32,061 nucleotides of DNA from positions 1 through 32,061 of the forward strand of contig JAQUNW010000012.1 of the NCBI GenBank assembly GCA_028717385.1, written 5' to 3'. Position numbers and translations under genes: made by a program. The DNA comes from Dehalococcoidales bacterium. Lineage in GTDB: Bacteria > Chloroflexota > Dehalococcoidia > Dehalococcoidales > CSSed11-197. Under the pieces are notes generated by a model. The model had not been told where the DNA came from. It made no database searches and was given only the letters and a program-made list of their open reading frames with translations. This document shows, one piece after another, positions 23,140 to 31,947 of this stretch (position 1 is its first letter; each line of letters begins with the position of its first letter).

Positions 23140-23169
23140 TTGCCTGCTGATAAATACTGAGGCTATAAT
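23140..23169 (+). promoter_or_regulatory. alaS promoter
   Basis: TTGCCT (23140-23145), 18-nt spacer, consensus TATAAT (23164-23169). The predicted leader is only about 30 nt, too short for a T-box. Confidence 0.62.
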
Positions 23170-23207
23170 CTTTACACGAACCTATTTTACCGCTTAAGGA
23201 GATTTAA

Positions 23208-25823
23208 TTGACTGGAGAAGCATTAAGAAAGGCTTTTTTAAGCTATTTTGAAAATAAAAAACACCTGATTGTGCCAAGTTCTTCCCTTGTTCCGCATAAC
23301 GATCCGACGCTACTTTTGAATACTGCCGGAATGGTACAATTCAAACCTTATTTCCTTGGAGAAGATACGCCACCTTCACAGCGTTTAACCTCTTGCCAAA
23401 AATGTTTTCGCACCACCGATATTGAATCAGTAGGTGATACCAGCCACTGCACTTTCTTCGAGATGCTGGGTAATTTTAGTATTGGTGACTATTTCAAACC
23501 TGAGGCTATTGACTATGCCTGGGAATTCGTCACCGAAATCCTTGGGCTTCCGCACGAAAAACTCTGGATCACGATTTTTGAAAACGATGATGAAGCGTTC
23601 GAATTATGGAAATTAAAAGGTGTTCCTGTCAACCGCATTGTGCGCTTGGGGGAAAAAGACAATTTCTGGGGGCCTCCCGGTGATGCTGGTCCATGTGGTC
23701 CTTGCAGTGAAATACATTACGATTATGGCAACAATTGCGGTTGTCGACAGCCGAATTGTAACCCCGGTTGTGGATGTTCGCGCTTTGTAGAAATTTGGAA
23801 TCTGGTATTTATCCAATATAATCAGGATAAAAACGGTAACCGGCACCGTTTGGAAAAACCCAGTATTGATACCGGCATGGGCCTCGAGCGCATTTCTGCT
23901 GTAATTCAGGGAAAGAATACCATTTTCGAGACCGATTTGTTAAAACCACTGGTTACTGAGGTTTCTAACCTTACAGGAATCAGGTATGGGGGAAACACAG
24001 ACACAGATATGGCTACCAGAGTCGTGGCTGAGCACAGCAGGGGAATTAGTTTCCTGATTGCCGATGGAGTTATGCCAGGCAGTGAAGGACGTGGATATAT
24101 TCTGCGCCGACTCATACGCCGAGCGACTTTATATGGACGCCGCCTTGGTCTCAGGGAACCCTTTCTGGCTCGAATTGCCAAAGCTACTATAGAGCTGATG
24201 GGTTCGTATTACCCGGAACTCAAAGAAAAGCAAAAGCTGTTACTTGATGTAATTTATGCAGAAGAAAAGCGTTTTAATGAGACACTTTCTGCTGGAATTG
24301 AACTCCTCGATAAAGTAGTCGACAATGCTCTTTCGGGCAACAACATATTAAATGGTAAGGATATTTTTAAACTATATGATACCTACGGATTCCCGGTTGA
24401 GCTTACCCGCGAAATCGCCGGACAAAAGGGTCTTTGCATAGACATGGCCGGTTTTGAACAGGAAATGTCGGCCCAGAGAGAAAGGGCAAAATCCAGCCAT
24501 CGTTTTGCAGCAGGAAGAACCGTCCGGGAGAAAAAGCTCGATTTGGGTACTACAGATTTCGTTGGCTACCATAAATCCACCCAGGAAACGCTAGTCACTC
24601 ATATATTGACAAACGATAAGTTGATAGACTCAATTACCGAGGGGCAAAAAGCCAGCCTGGTGCTTGCCAATACTCCTTTCTATGCAGAAAAAGGTGGTCA
24701 GGTAGGAGATGCCGGTACTATTATCGGCAAGGATTCGCAGTTTAATGTTACAGATACCACTAACGGACCAGATGGAAGTATAATCCATCATGGATTCGTG
24801 TCCAGAGGCAGCTTCCAGACAGGCAATGCAGTAACCGCCCGGATAGATGAACTCCGTCGGGCGGACATCGCCCGCAACCACACCGCTACACATTTGCTTC
24901 ATACTAGTTTGAGAAAGATTCTTGGATCTCACGCCGAGCAAAAAGGCTCATTGGTAAGCCCCGAACGGCTGCGCTTTGATTTCAGTCATCTTAAACCATT
25001 GACGCCAGACGAATTGGAGCAGATCGAAACTCTGGTTAACCAGACAATACGTTCCAATTCCCCCGTTTCTACTCAAGAGATGAGCCTCAAACAAGCTATT
25101 GAAAGCGGAGCTATTGCAATTTTCGATGAAAAATACTCTGAAAAAGTCAGGGTTTTAAGAGTTGGAAATCCCCCGGTTTCAGCCGAACTGTGCGGTGGTA
25201 CCCATGTTTCCGCCACGGGAGAAATCGGTCTTTTCCATATAACCAGCGAATCATCAATCGGGGCAGGGCTTAGAAGAATAGAAGCAGTTACCGGGAGAGC
25301 GGCTGAAGAGTTGATTCGCTTGAATACTCAGTTAATAGAAAAGGCTTCCACCTTGCTGGAGACTTCCCCAGACAGTTTACTAACGAAAATATCAGGGCTG
25401 ATGGAAGAAAAGGTTGCTCTTGCCAAACAAGTAGAAAGTATGACGCGTCAGTCTATCTTGATGCAGGCCGAAGAATCGCTTACCCGTGCCGAAAACCTGG
25501 GAGAATTACGTTTGGTTTCGGCATTTCTGGATGAAGCCAATATTGAATTATTGCGAGAAGCAGCAGATCATATCAAGAATAAAATGAGTAGCGGTATTGT
25601 TATACTAACCTCTAACGCTGGTGACAAGCCAGTATTTGTTGTCGGCGTAACCAACGATCTGGTAAAAAAGGGCTATAATGCAGCTGGTATTATCCGAGAA
25701 ATCACCCGAATCGCCGGAGGAGGGGGTGGAGGTAAACCAGGAATGGCTACCGGAGGCGGCAAGGATAAAAAACTGGTTCAAAAAGCGCTCGATAACACCA
25801 GGGACTTTCTCAGGCAGGGTTAA
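23208..25823 (+). CDS. alaS: Alanyl-tRNA synthetase
   Basis: 871 residues. Class II catalytic core starting TGEALRKAFLSYFENKKH, with SLVPHNDPTLLLNTAGMVQFKPYF and the motif GPPGDAGPCGPCSEIHYDYG. An insertion at about 176-191 (NCGCRQPNCNPGCGC) is Cys-rich, as seen in AlaRS of several phyla including Chloroflexota; it may bind zinc. The editing domain has HTATHLLH (about 557) and CGGTHV (about 661), both complete. The C-Ala domain ends with the Gly-rich GGGGGGKPGMATGGG, which serves in tRNA binding. TTG 23208 has AAGGAG 6 nt upstream. ruvX follows 2 nt after the stop. Confidence 0.97.
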   Translation: MTGEALRKAFLSYFENKKHLIVPSSSLVPHNDPTLLLNTAGMVQFKPYFLGEDTPPSQRLTSCQKCFRTTDIESVGDTSHCTFFEMLGNFSIGDYFKPEAIDYAWEFVTEILGLPHEKLWITIFENDDEAFELWKLKGVPVNRIVRLGEKDNFWGPPGDAGPCGPCSEIHYDYGNNCGCRQPNCNPGCGCSRFVEIWNLVFIQYNQDKNGNRHRLEKPSIDTGMGLERISAVIQGKNTIFETDLLKPLVTEVSNLTGIRYGGNTDTDMATRVVAEHSRGISFLIADGVMPGSEGRGYILRRLIRRATLYGRRLGLREPFLARIAKATIELMGSYYPELKEKQKLLLDVIYAEEKRFNETLSAGIELLDKVVDNALSGNNILNGKDIFKLYDTYGFPVELTREIAGQKGLCIDMAGFEQEMSAQRERAKSSHRFAAGRTVREKKLDLGTTDFVGYHKSTQETLVTHILTNDKLIDSITEGQKASLVLANTPFYAEKGGQVGDAGTIIGKDSQFNVTDTTNGPDGSIIHHGFVSRGSFQTGNAVTARIDELRRADIARNHTATHLLHTSLRKILGSHAEQKGSLVSPERLRFDFSHLKPLTPDELEQIETLVNQTIRSNSPVSTQEMSLKQAIESGAIAIFDEKYSEKVRVLRVGNPPVSAELCGGTHVSATGEIGLFHITSESSIGAGLRRIEAVTGRAAEELIRLNTQLIEKASTLLETSPDSLLTKISGLMEEKVALAKQVESMTRQSILMQAEESLTRAENLGELRLVSAFLDEANIELLREAADHIKNKMSSGIVILTSNAGDKPVFVVGVTNDLVKKGYNAAGIIREITRIAGGGGGGKPGMATGGGKDKKLVQKALDNTRDFLRQG

Positions 25824-25825
25824 AG

Positions 25826-26296
25826 TTGGCACAAATTCAACCAGGACGGATTATAGCCATCGATATCGGAGATAAATGGCTTGGTATTGCAGTCAGTGAT
25901 CCGCTCAGATTAATCGCTTCTCCTGTAACAACGATCAAGTGTGAAACCGAAGAGGAAATATTAAACACGATAGACGCTTTTATCAGGGAATACGAAGCTG
26001 TCCTGATAGTTGCCGGTTTACCGCGTTCTCTAGACGGAAGCATCGGGCCACAGGCTACAAGAACACAACTAGTAGTTGATAATATCAGGAATAACCTTGG
26101 TATTGAAGTTGTATACCAGGATGAACGGTATTCAACAAGTCGCGCCAAAGATATCATGACTCATAAAAAGAGGCGGACAAATTTAATAACCCAACGTGAC
26201 GATGCAATTGCTGCTGCAGTCATTCTTGACGATTACCTTAAAACCAACACACCACTGATTACAGATGATGCGTCCCCACCAGCTAACGGTGGTTAA
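25826..26296 (+). CDS. ruvX: Putative Holliday junction resolvase / pre-16S rRNA nuclease (YqgF)
   Basis: 156 residues. RNase H-like fold: IIAIDIGDKWLGIAVSDPLRLIASP at the N-terminus (first acidic residue in AIDIG), LIVAGLPRSLDGSIGPQA, VVYQDERYSTSRAKDIM with the second acidic residue, and DDAIAAAVILDDYL with the third. YqgF proteins process 16S rRNA 5' ends and may resolve Holliday junctions. TTG start 2 nt after alaS; the alaS-ruvX pairing is common in many bacteria. The C-terminal tail is short and polar. Confidence 0.9.
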   Translation: MAQIQPGRIIAIDIGDKWLGIAVSDPLRLIASPVTTIKCETEEEILNTIDAFIREYEAVLIVAGLPRSLDGSIGPQATRTQLVVDNIRNNLGIEVVYQDERYSTSRAKDIMTHKKRRTNLITQRDDAIAAAVILDDYLKTNTPLITDDASPPANGG

Positions 26297-26320
26297 ATTA
26301 ATTCCAGTTTTCACGATTTT

Positions 26321-28102
26321 ATGAGCATTAACTCTATATCCAGCCTACTGTCAGAAAAAATTGCCGGACTGCGTTCCAACGAGCTTGTTTTCGGCGTTGT
26401 TCTATCTGTGATGGCCGGAATTGCTGCTGGTTTCGGGGCAGTTGTTTTCTGGCAGGTCATCAAATGGGCTAACTGGTTTTTCTTTTACGGCGGAAGCCAG
26501 GCTCTTTCCTTCATGGGAGAATATTATGTTATTTTTCTGCCAGCTGCCGGAGGGTTGCTGGTTGGGATAATTATCCGCTATCTAGCCAGGGAAGTTAAGG
26601 GTGAAGGCCCGCCGGAAGTAATAGAAGCTTTCGCCACCAGGGCAGGTAAAATTCACTGGAAGGTTACCCCGGTAAAAATCCTGTCCTCAGCTATTTCCAT
26701 TGGCAGCGGAGGTTCGGTTGGCCGTGAAGGACCTATCGTTCAAATCGGCGCTTCTGCAGGGTCTTCCATAGCACAGTTATTCAAACTAAATGACGAGTGG
26801 GCTAAAACCATGCTGCTTTGCGGTGCCGCCGGCGGCATATCTGCCACTTTTAATGCACCACTCGCCGGTATAATATTCGCACTTGAAGTAGTTGCCGGCA
26901 ATTTCATCAATCCTCGCTTCGGTTACATTGTGATATCTTCTGTTTCGGCAAATGTAATTGCGAAAATCTTTTTATTCACTGGGGAACACACTGCATCTTT
27001 TTCCCTCCCTCAGTACAACATTGCAAACTACCTGGAACTGATACCATATGCCGTTTTGGGAATACTGATAGCCATCAGCGGAGTAGCTTTTGTACGCTTC
27101 TTTTACAAAACCGAAGAATTATTTACATCTCTCAAAGTCCCCCAGGTAATTAAACCGGCTATAGGCGGACTGGCTGTTGGAATAATTGGTTACTTTTTCC
27201 CAGAGATTTTCGGCGTTGGCTACGGCATTCACTTTGATTCAACCGGTGCGCTCATTCCCTTCGGCGCCCTGGACCAGGCGCTAACCGAAGATCTGGCATT
27301 TTATTCTTTAATTGGTCTGTTTTTCCTTAAAATGTTGTCCACATCGCTGACGCTGGGCAGCGGTGGTAGCGGTGGCGTATTTGCCCCATCGCTGTTTATT
27401 GGAGCCATGGCTGGAGGTGCTTTTGGGTATGGTTTACATATGCTGCTGCCGGAATCAACCGCTACCTACGGAGCCTATGCGCTGGTAGGAATGGGGGCAT
27501 TCTTTGCCGTAGTTGCACGTGGGCCAATTACTGCCATAATCATATTATTTGAGCTTACCCTCAATTACACTCTTATACTCCCACTAATGACAGCAGTGGT
27601 CGTTGCCACTACTCTAGCTCGTTCTTTCACTCCGGAAAGTATATATACCGAAAGATTACTGAGAAAGGGTATAAACGTGCGGGCAATAAACCAGGAAAAC
27701 CCAATGAAAGAGATTACTGTAAACCAGATAATGACCCGGAATTTCCCTACTGCCGAAGAAACTATGCCGGTAGCTGAGTTAAGTGATAAACTAAAGAAAA
27801 GCGGCCACCATGGGTTCCCGGTAGTGGATCAGCAAGGAAACTTGTGCGGGGTGGTAACTGTAACTGACGTGGTTTCAGCCATGCAAAGAGGATCAGTCGA
27901 CAACCTGACAATAGCTGATATAGCCACCAGAAATCCCAGGATTGCATACCCTGATCAAACTCTGCATGATGTAATGATTTTAATCGGTACAGATGTCGGC
28001 CGCATACCAGTAGTGGATAGAGAAAATCCTAAAAAGCTGCTGGGGGTTCTTCGGCGGCACAACATTGTTAGTGCATATACCCGTTCAATAACAAAAAAAT
28101 AA
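26321..28102 (+). CDS. CLC-type chloride channel/antiporter with C-terminal CBS domains
   Basis: 593 residues. The N-terminal two-thirds is a CLC membrane domain: the gating-glutamate motif is GREGPIVQIGAS, the third ion-binding motif is GSGGSGGVFAPSLFIGAMAG, and GIIFALEVVAG carries a Glu at the position of the internal proton-pathway glutamate of E. coli ClcA. The first selectivity motif (GSGIP in ClcA) reads GEGPP, with Glu instead of the chloride-coordinating Ser. Residues from about 465 form two CBS domains (ITVNQIMTRNFPTAEETMPVAEL; IATRNPRIAYPDQTLHDVM), probably nucleotide-sensing. ATG 26321 has no evident ribosome binding site. It starts 24 nt after ruvX. Confidence 0.9.
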   Translation: MSINSISSLLSEKIAGLRSNELVFGVVLSVMAGIAAGFGAVVFWQVIKWANWFFFYGGSQALSFMGEYYVIFLPAAGGLLVGIIIRYLAREVKGEGPPEVIEAFATRAGKIHWKVTPVKILSSAISIGSGGSVGREGPIVQIGASAGSSIAQLFKLNDEWAKTMLLCGAAGGISATFNAPLAGIIFALEVVAGNFINPRFGYIVISSVSANVIAKIFLFTGEHTASFSLPQYNIANYLELIPYAVLGILIAISGVAFVRFFYKTEELFTSLKVPQVIKPAIGGLAVGIIGYFFPEIFGVGYGIHFDSTGALIPFGALDQALTEDLAFYSLIGLFFLKMLSTSLTLGSGGSGGVFAPSLFIGAMAGGAFGYGLHMLLPESTATYGAYALVGMGAFFAVVARGPITAIIILFELTLNYTLILPLMTAVVVATTLARSFTPESIYTERLLRKGINVRAINQENPMKEITVNQIMTRNFPTAEETMPVAELSDKLKKSGHHGFPVVDQQGNLCGVVTVTDVVSAMQRGSVDNLTIADIATRNPRIAYPDQTLHDVMILIGTDVGRIPVVDRENPKKLLGVLRRHNIVSAYTRSITKK

Positions 28103-28128
28103 ACAGAAAGGAAAACAGGCAATAAATT

Positions 28129-28980
28129 TTGTTTAATACATTACCAGATTATATAAATGTATTAAAGCCCCGGGAAACCTCCCTGCTGACATTTATTGGT
28201 GCAGCAACAATGTTTATTGCTGACCGAGGTGTTCCACCATGGAATCAACTGCTGCTGACAACGCTTGCCATTCTCATTGCAAGTGCAGCCGCCAACGGAT
28301 TCACTAACTACCTTGATCGCAACCTGGACTGCCTTATGCCCCGTACCCGTAACCGGGCACTGGCCGCCAAACGGATTGATCCGGCTGAAAAGGCACTACC
28401 CATGTTGTTCGCCCTGGCCGCTATTGGATTGGTGCTGGCATGGATCGTTCACCCTTATACTTTCCTGGCAGATTTGATAGGTACAATTGTGGCGGTTACC
28501 TTTCGTAAAAAAGTAACTTGCGTTTTCCCGCAGGGAGCAATTGCAGGGTGCGCCCCAGTTTTAATGGGATGGTTTGCAGCCGAGCCTTCACTAAATTGGC
28601 AAATCGGTTTAATATGCCTGTTAATTATAGTATGGCTTCCTTCACATGTATGGGGAGTCATGGTTGCCCGGCGCGATGAATACATTAATGCCGGCATCAC
28701 TTTTTTCCCGATGAGCGCCACTCCTGCCACCGGTATCCGTTTAATGGTTTTTTCCGGCCTCCTGTTATTTGCAACTTCAATTGTTCTTTATTTCGTCGCT
28801 GATTTTGGATGGCTCTACCTTTCCGGAGCAATTTTGCTGGGGCTGGCATTACTTGCGTCAAGCTTCAAACTGCTTTTAACGTCTGATTCTACCCGTGCCT
28901 GGCGCGTATACAAGATTTCCAGTTTCCCTTACCTGGGTATATTATTTTTTATCATGGTGCTTGACCTGCTGCTATTATGA
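28129..28980 (+). CDS. ctaB: UbiA-family prenyltransferase, protoheme IX farnesyltransferase-like
   Basis: 283-residue membrane protein with about eight or nine hydrophobic segments. The first Asp-rich motif is NYLDRNLDCLMPRTRNRAL, matching the NxxDxxxDxxMxRTxxRPL of heme O synthases. The region TFRKKVTCVFPQGAIAGCAPVLMGWFA corresponds to the CyoE stretch with xxPPLIGW, and HVWGVMVARRDEYINAGITFFPM matches its HFWxLAxxxxxDY. The reaction would be farnesylation of protoheme. No cytochrome oxidase genes are in the window, so another aromatic acceptor is possible. TTG 28129 is taken as start, with only a weak AGG upstream. The stop overlaps tgt by 4 nt (ATGA). Confidence 0.82.
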   Translation: MFNTLPDYINVLKPRETSLLTFIGAATMFIADRGVPPWNQLLLTTLAILIASAAANGFTNYLDRNLDCLMPRTRNRALAAKRIDPAEKALPMLFALAAIGLVLAWIVHPYTFLADLIGTIVAVTFRKKVTCVFPQGAIAGCAPVLMGWFAAEPSLNWQIGLICLLIIVWLPSHVWGVMVARRDEYINAGITFFPMSATPATGIRLMVFSGLLLFATSIVLYFVADFGWLYLSGAILLGLALLASSFKLLLTSDSTRAWRVYKISSFPYLGILFFIMVLDLLLL

Positions 28981-30146
28981 CAACAGGTTTTTTCATAGAG
29001 AATGAGGATACCTCATCTAAAGCAAGAACCGGAGTGCTTAAAACCGCTCACGGTGATGTGCATACGCCTGTTTTCTGCCCGGTCGGCAGTCAAGCTACCG
29101 TAAAGACTCTCACTCCTCAGGAAGTTGAAGCCGCAGGTGCCGAGATGATACTATCCAACACTTACCACCTGTACCTCAGACCAGGGATTGAGCTTATAAA
29201 AACGATGGGAGGACTCCATCGTTTCATGGGCTGGAAAGGTCCAATTCTTACCGATTCCGGCGGATTTCAGATATTCAGCCTCTCGTCGCTGGCAAAAATT
29301 ACCGATGAAGGAGTAACTTTCAGAAGCCACATAGATGGCTCTAAACACTTCATCACACCTGAGGATATAATATCATTCCAGCAGTCCCTTGGCTCAGATA
29401 TTATGATGGTGCTGGATGACGTGCCTCCCCACGATGGGAGTTCGGGCAGAGTTATAGAAGCCGTCAATCGAACAACTGCCTGGGCACAAAGATGTCTGGA
29501 AGCTCGAACCAGTAAAACCCAGCAGCTTTTCGGGATTATTCAAGGGGCTGTCAACCCAAGACTCAGAGTGAAATCTGCCACCGAGCTTGCCCAGCTTGCT
29601 TTTGACGGCTTTGCAATCGGCGGTCTGAGCCTCGGGGAAGATAAACAAACTACATGGGCGATGCTGGATTTAACCGTACCGCTAATACCAAATCCTAAAC
29701 CGCGCTATTTAATGGGTGTGGGCTCTCCGGAAGATATCGTCGAAGCTGTATCCAGAGGCATAGATATTTTTGATAGTGTGCTACCAACCAGAGTAGCCCG
29801 AAACGGGGGACTATACACCACAAGCGGGCGAATAAATATCCGCAATTCTATCTATAAAACAAGCGGCGCCCCGATAGAAGAAGGTTGTTGCTGCTATACC
29901 TGCAGAAATTTCTCGGCTGGATATATCGCCCACCTTTTCAGAAGCAGTGAGCTTCTCGGCCTGAGACTAGCCAGTATCCATAATATACATTTTCTTCAAC
30001 ACCTGACACAACAAATCAGAAAAGCTATTAAAGAGAACAGCTTTAGTCAGTATAAAGACGCATTTCTCACCAATTATCGTGTTGTTGACGAGGAAACCCG
30101 AAAAGCGCAAAAACAAAAATGGTTGTTAAAGAGGCCGGGCTACTAA
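28977..30146 (+). CDS. tgt: Queuine/preQ1 tRNA-guanine transglycosylase
   Basis: 389 residues. It exchanges guanine-34 for preQ1 in GUN anticodon tRNAs. Motifs: VKTLTPQEVEAAGAEMILSNTYHL, ILTDSGGFQIFSLSSL (base-recognition Asp), FGIIQGAV, FAIGGLSLGED, YLMGVGSPEDIVEAVSRGIDIFDSVLPTRVARNG with the nucleophilic Asp in FDSVLP, and the zinc site CCCYTCRNFSAGYIAH plus IHNIHF. Length is slightly above the usual 370-380. It is coupled to the upstream prenyltransferase by a 4-nt overlap, and its stop overlaps that of queD on the other strand, another queuosine gene. Confidence 0.96.
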   Translation: MTTGFFIENEDTSSKARTGVLKTAHGDVHTPVFCPVGSQATVKTLTPQEVEAAGAEMILSNTYHLYLRPGIELIKTMGGLHRFMGWKGPILTDSGGFQIFSLSSLAKITDEGVTFRSHIDGSKHFITPEDIISFQQSLGSDIMMVLDDVPPHDGSSGRVIEAVNRTTAWAQRCLEARTSKTQQLFGIIQGAVNPRLRVKSATELAQLAFDGFAIGGLSLGEDKQTTWAMLDLTVPLIPNPKPRYLMGVGSPEDIVEAVSRGIDIFDSVLPTRVARNGGLYTTSGRINIRNSIYKTSGAPIEEGCCCYTCRNFSAGYIAHLFRSSELLGLRLASIHNIHFLQHLTQQIRKAIKENSFSQYKDAFLTNYRVVDEETRKAQKQKWLLKRPGY

Positions 30147-30520
30147 TCTGGCCGATATTCAACCCAGCTTTCAGGTGATTCCCATACAGTTACAGCATCA
30201 ATAGTAACGTCTTCAGGTAATTCGCTCAGATATTCTTTCAGTTTAAAATAAATTGTCCGCGCGATATTTTCTGCTGAAGGGTTGATCTCATCAAAGGGTG
30301 GTATTTCATTAAGACAATGATGATCGTACTTCTCCAAAACATACCCAAGTTCTTTCTTTAGACGCGTAAAATCGTAAGCCATGCCAGCATTTTGATTAGA
30401 AGAAGCTTTAAGGCGCGCAACCACCCGATAATGATGCCCGTGTAGATTTTCGCACTTGCCCTGGTAGCCTCTCAGATAATGGGCTGCGTCAAAATCCCTC
30501 TCAACGTTTACCAAGTACAT
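30143..30520 (-). CDS. queD: 6-carboxy-5,6,7,8-tetrahydropterin synthase
   Basis: 125 residues. Zinc ligands are His14 (DFDAAHYL) and the HGH pair His27/His29 (CENLHGHHY), with the catalytic Cys23 of the QueD class in the CxxxHGH position. PTPS-III enzymes that serve folate synthesis have Glu there, so queuosine synthesis is favoured. KKELGYVLEKYDHHCLNEIPPF and the C-terminal TVWESPESW also match. It converts dihydroneopterin triphosphate to CPH4, the first step specific to 7-deazaguanines. It is the last gene of the folP-folK-queD operon, 1 nt after folK. Confidence 0.93.
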   Translation of the reverse strand: MYLVNVERDFDAAHYLRGYQGKCENLHGHHYRVVARLKASSNQNAGMAYDFTRLKKELGYVLEKYDHHCLNEIPPFDEINPSAENIARTIYFKLKEYLSELPEDVTIDAVTVWESPESWVEYRPD

Positions 30521-30521
30521 C

Positions 30522-31025
30522 TTAACATCCTCCCAATTTTAATACACCCTGTTTGGCGGTTTGGATTTCTCTGTACAAATCAGCGATTGTCTTGCCGGTT
30601 GAAGGATCAATAAAACTGGGGGCAATTTCATTCATGGGCATCAATACAAAAGCTCTTTTGGAAAGGCGTGGGTGCGGGATAATCAGATCCGGATTATTGA
30701 GCACCTGGTCACCATAAAAAAGGATATCGATGTCCATGGTCCGGGGAGAGTCTTTTGGATGGTTGGGCATTCTGCCCAACTTTTTTTCTATACCTTTAGC
30801 AAGTACAAGCAGGGATTCTGGCGGTAAAGAGGTCTTTACTTCACACACCATATTCAAAAATTTGGGCTGGCTGGTATTGCCTATCGGATCGGTTTCATAA
30901 ACCGATGATTTTGTTACAACACGCATTCTCTGTTCAATATATCCCAGCGCTTTTTTCAGGTTTTCCGTACGATTACCCATATTTGAACCCAAACCAAGGT
31001 AAACTGTAACCATATTATTGGACAT
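30522..31025 (-). CDS. folK: 2-amino-4-hydroxy-6-hydroxymethyldihydropteridine pyrophosphokinase
   Basis: 167 residues. HPPK signatures are complete: VYLGLGSNMGNRTENLKKAL, SSVYETDPIGNTSQPKFLNMV and RTMDIDILFYGDQ followed by LIIPHPRLSKRAFVLMPMNEIAP. It pyrophosphorylates hydroxymethyldihydropterin ahead of FolP. ATG 31025 has AAGGAG 6 nt upstream; a TTG at 31028 is less likely. The start overlaps the folP stop by 1 nt (TGATG), so translation is coupled. Confidence 0.94.
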   Translation of the reverse strand: MSNNMVTVYLGLGSNMGNRTENLKKALGYIEQRMRVVTKSSVYETDPIGNTSQPKFLNMVCEVKTSLPPESLLVLAKGIEKKLGRMPNHPKDSPRTMDIDILFYGDQVLNNPDLIIPHPRLSKRAFVLMPMNEIAPSFIDPSTGKTIADLYREIQTAKQGVLKLGGC

Positions 31026-31888
31026 CAATTTCTCCTTACAATCGCATCAGTCATAGAAGCCACCCGTTTCATGGCCTTGACATCATGAACCCGGACAATG
31101 TCAGCCCCGGCAGCAATCCCAATGGCAATAGTAGCAGCTGTGCCTTCCAACCGATCGTTTTCAGCAACTTTTAAAATCCGGCCAATAACAGATTTCCGGG
31201 AAGTACCTAGCAGCACCGGCCTGCCCAATCTTCTGATTTCGCCAAGACGATAAATTATTTCCAAATTTTGTTCTACAGTTTTACCAAAACCAATCCCCGG
31301 GTCAACAATTATTTTATTGCTCGCGATACCGGATGATAAAGCTTTTTCGATTGCCAGTTCAAGGTCAGCCAGCACTGCCGGAATAATACTTACAGAGGCT
31401 TCATCTCTCTGGTTGGACATTAGTATTAAAGGTGCACCCATCTTTGCGGCAATTTGCGCCATTTCATCACCCCTCTTTAATCCCCATATATCATTAATTA
31501 TATGCGCACCAGCTTCAAGAGCGCGCTCAGCAACTCCTGTTTTATAAGTATCTACACTTAAAGGCACATTCATTTCGGCATGAATTGCTTCGACAACCGG
31601 AATAACCCGCGCAATTTCCTGTTCTTCACTTACAGGTTCAGAACCAGGGCGGGTAGATTCTCCTCCTATATCTAGAATGTCTGCGCCTTCAGCCACAAAC
31701 CGCTTTGCCTGCTCAACCGCAGCCTTTACTCCACACACACCATCGCCAGAAAATGAATCGGGGCTAACATTTATGATGCCCATTACATAGGTGCGTTCTC
31801 CCCAATGGAAATCGATCCCGCCAATGCACATCGAAGGAATCAAATCTCGGTTACCAAACGGTTTATGCCTGTCTTTTGATATGTTCAT
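31025..31888 (-). CDS. folP: Dihydropteroate synthase
   Basis: 287 residues from ATG 31888. TIM-barrel DHPS motifs: YVMGIINVSPDSFSGDG, ADILDIGGESTRPGSEPV, LSVDTYKTGVAERALEAGAHIIND, IIVDPGIGFGKTVEQN, LLGTSRKSVIG and the C-terminal VRVHDV. It joins pABA to the pterin made by FolK. The start is uncertain: the frame is open up to TTG 31936, but a TATAAT at 31925-31930 suggests transcription begins near 31918. An inner ATG at 31831 gives the shorter N-terminus CIGGIDFHWGERTYVMG, common in the family. No good ribosome binding site decides between them. It is first gene of the folP-folK-queD operon. Confidence 0.92.
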   Translation of the reverse strand: MNISKDRHKPFGNRDLIPSMCIGGIDFHWGERTYVMGIINVSPDSFSGDGVCGVKAAVEQAKRFVAEGADILDIGGESTRPGSEPVSEEQEIARVIPVVEAIHAEMNVPLSVDTYKTGVAERALEAGAHIINDIWGLKRGDEMAQIAAKMGAPLILMSNQRDEASVSIIPAVLADLELAIEKALSSGIASNKIIVDPGIGFGKTVEQNLEIIYRLGEIRRLGRPVLLGTSRKSVIGRILKVAENDRLEGTAATIAIGIAAGADIVRVHDVKAMKRVASMTDAIVRRN

Positions 31889-31924
31889 GTTGGAAAATCG
31901 CAAAGCTTTTAAAGCTGCAAATCC

Positions 31925-31930
31925 ATTATA
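31925..31930 (-). promoter_or_regulatory. Candidate -10 of the folP operon
   Basis: Consensus TATAAT on the minus strand. No good -35 at 16-18 nt (TGTCAA at 31948-31953 is the nearest). Confidence 0.35.
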
Positions 31931-31947
31931 AAACAATCATGTTCAAA

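Noticed and set aside
23089-23207. T-box riboswitch before alaS
   Set aside because: The leader predicted from the promoter is about 30 nt, and no T-box consensus or terminator is present.
26276-26292. CCACC/GGTGG hairpin at the end of ruvX
   Set aside because: Only a 5-bp stem inside the coding sequence with no T run after it.
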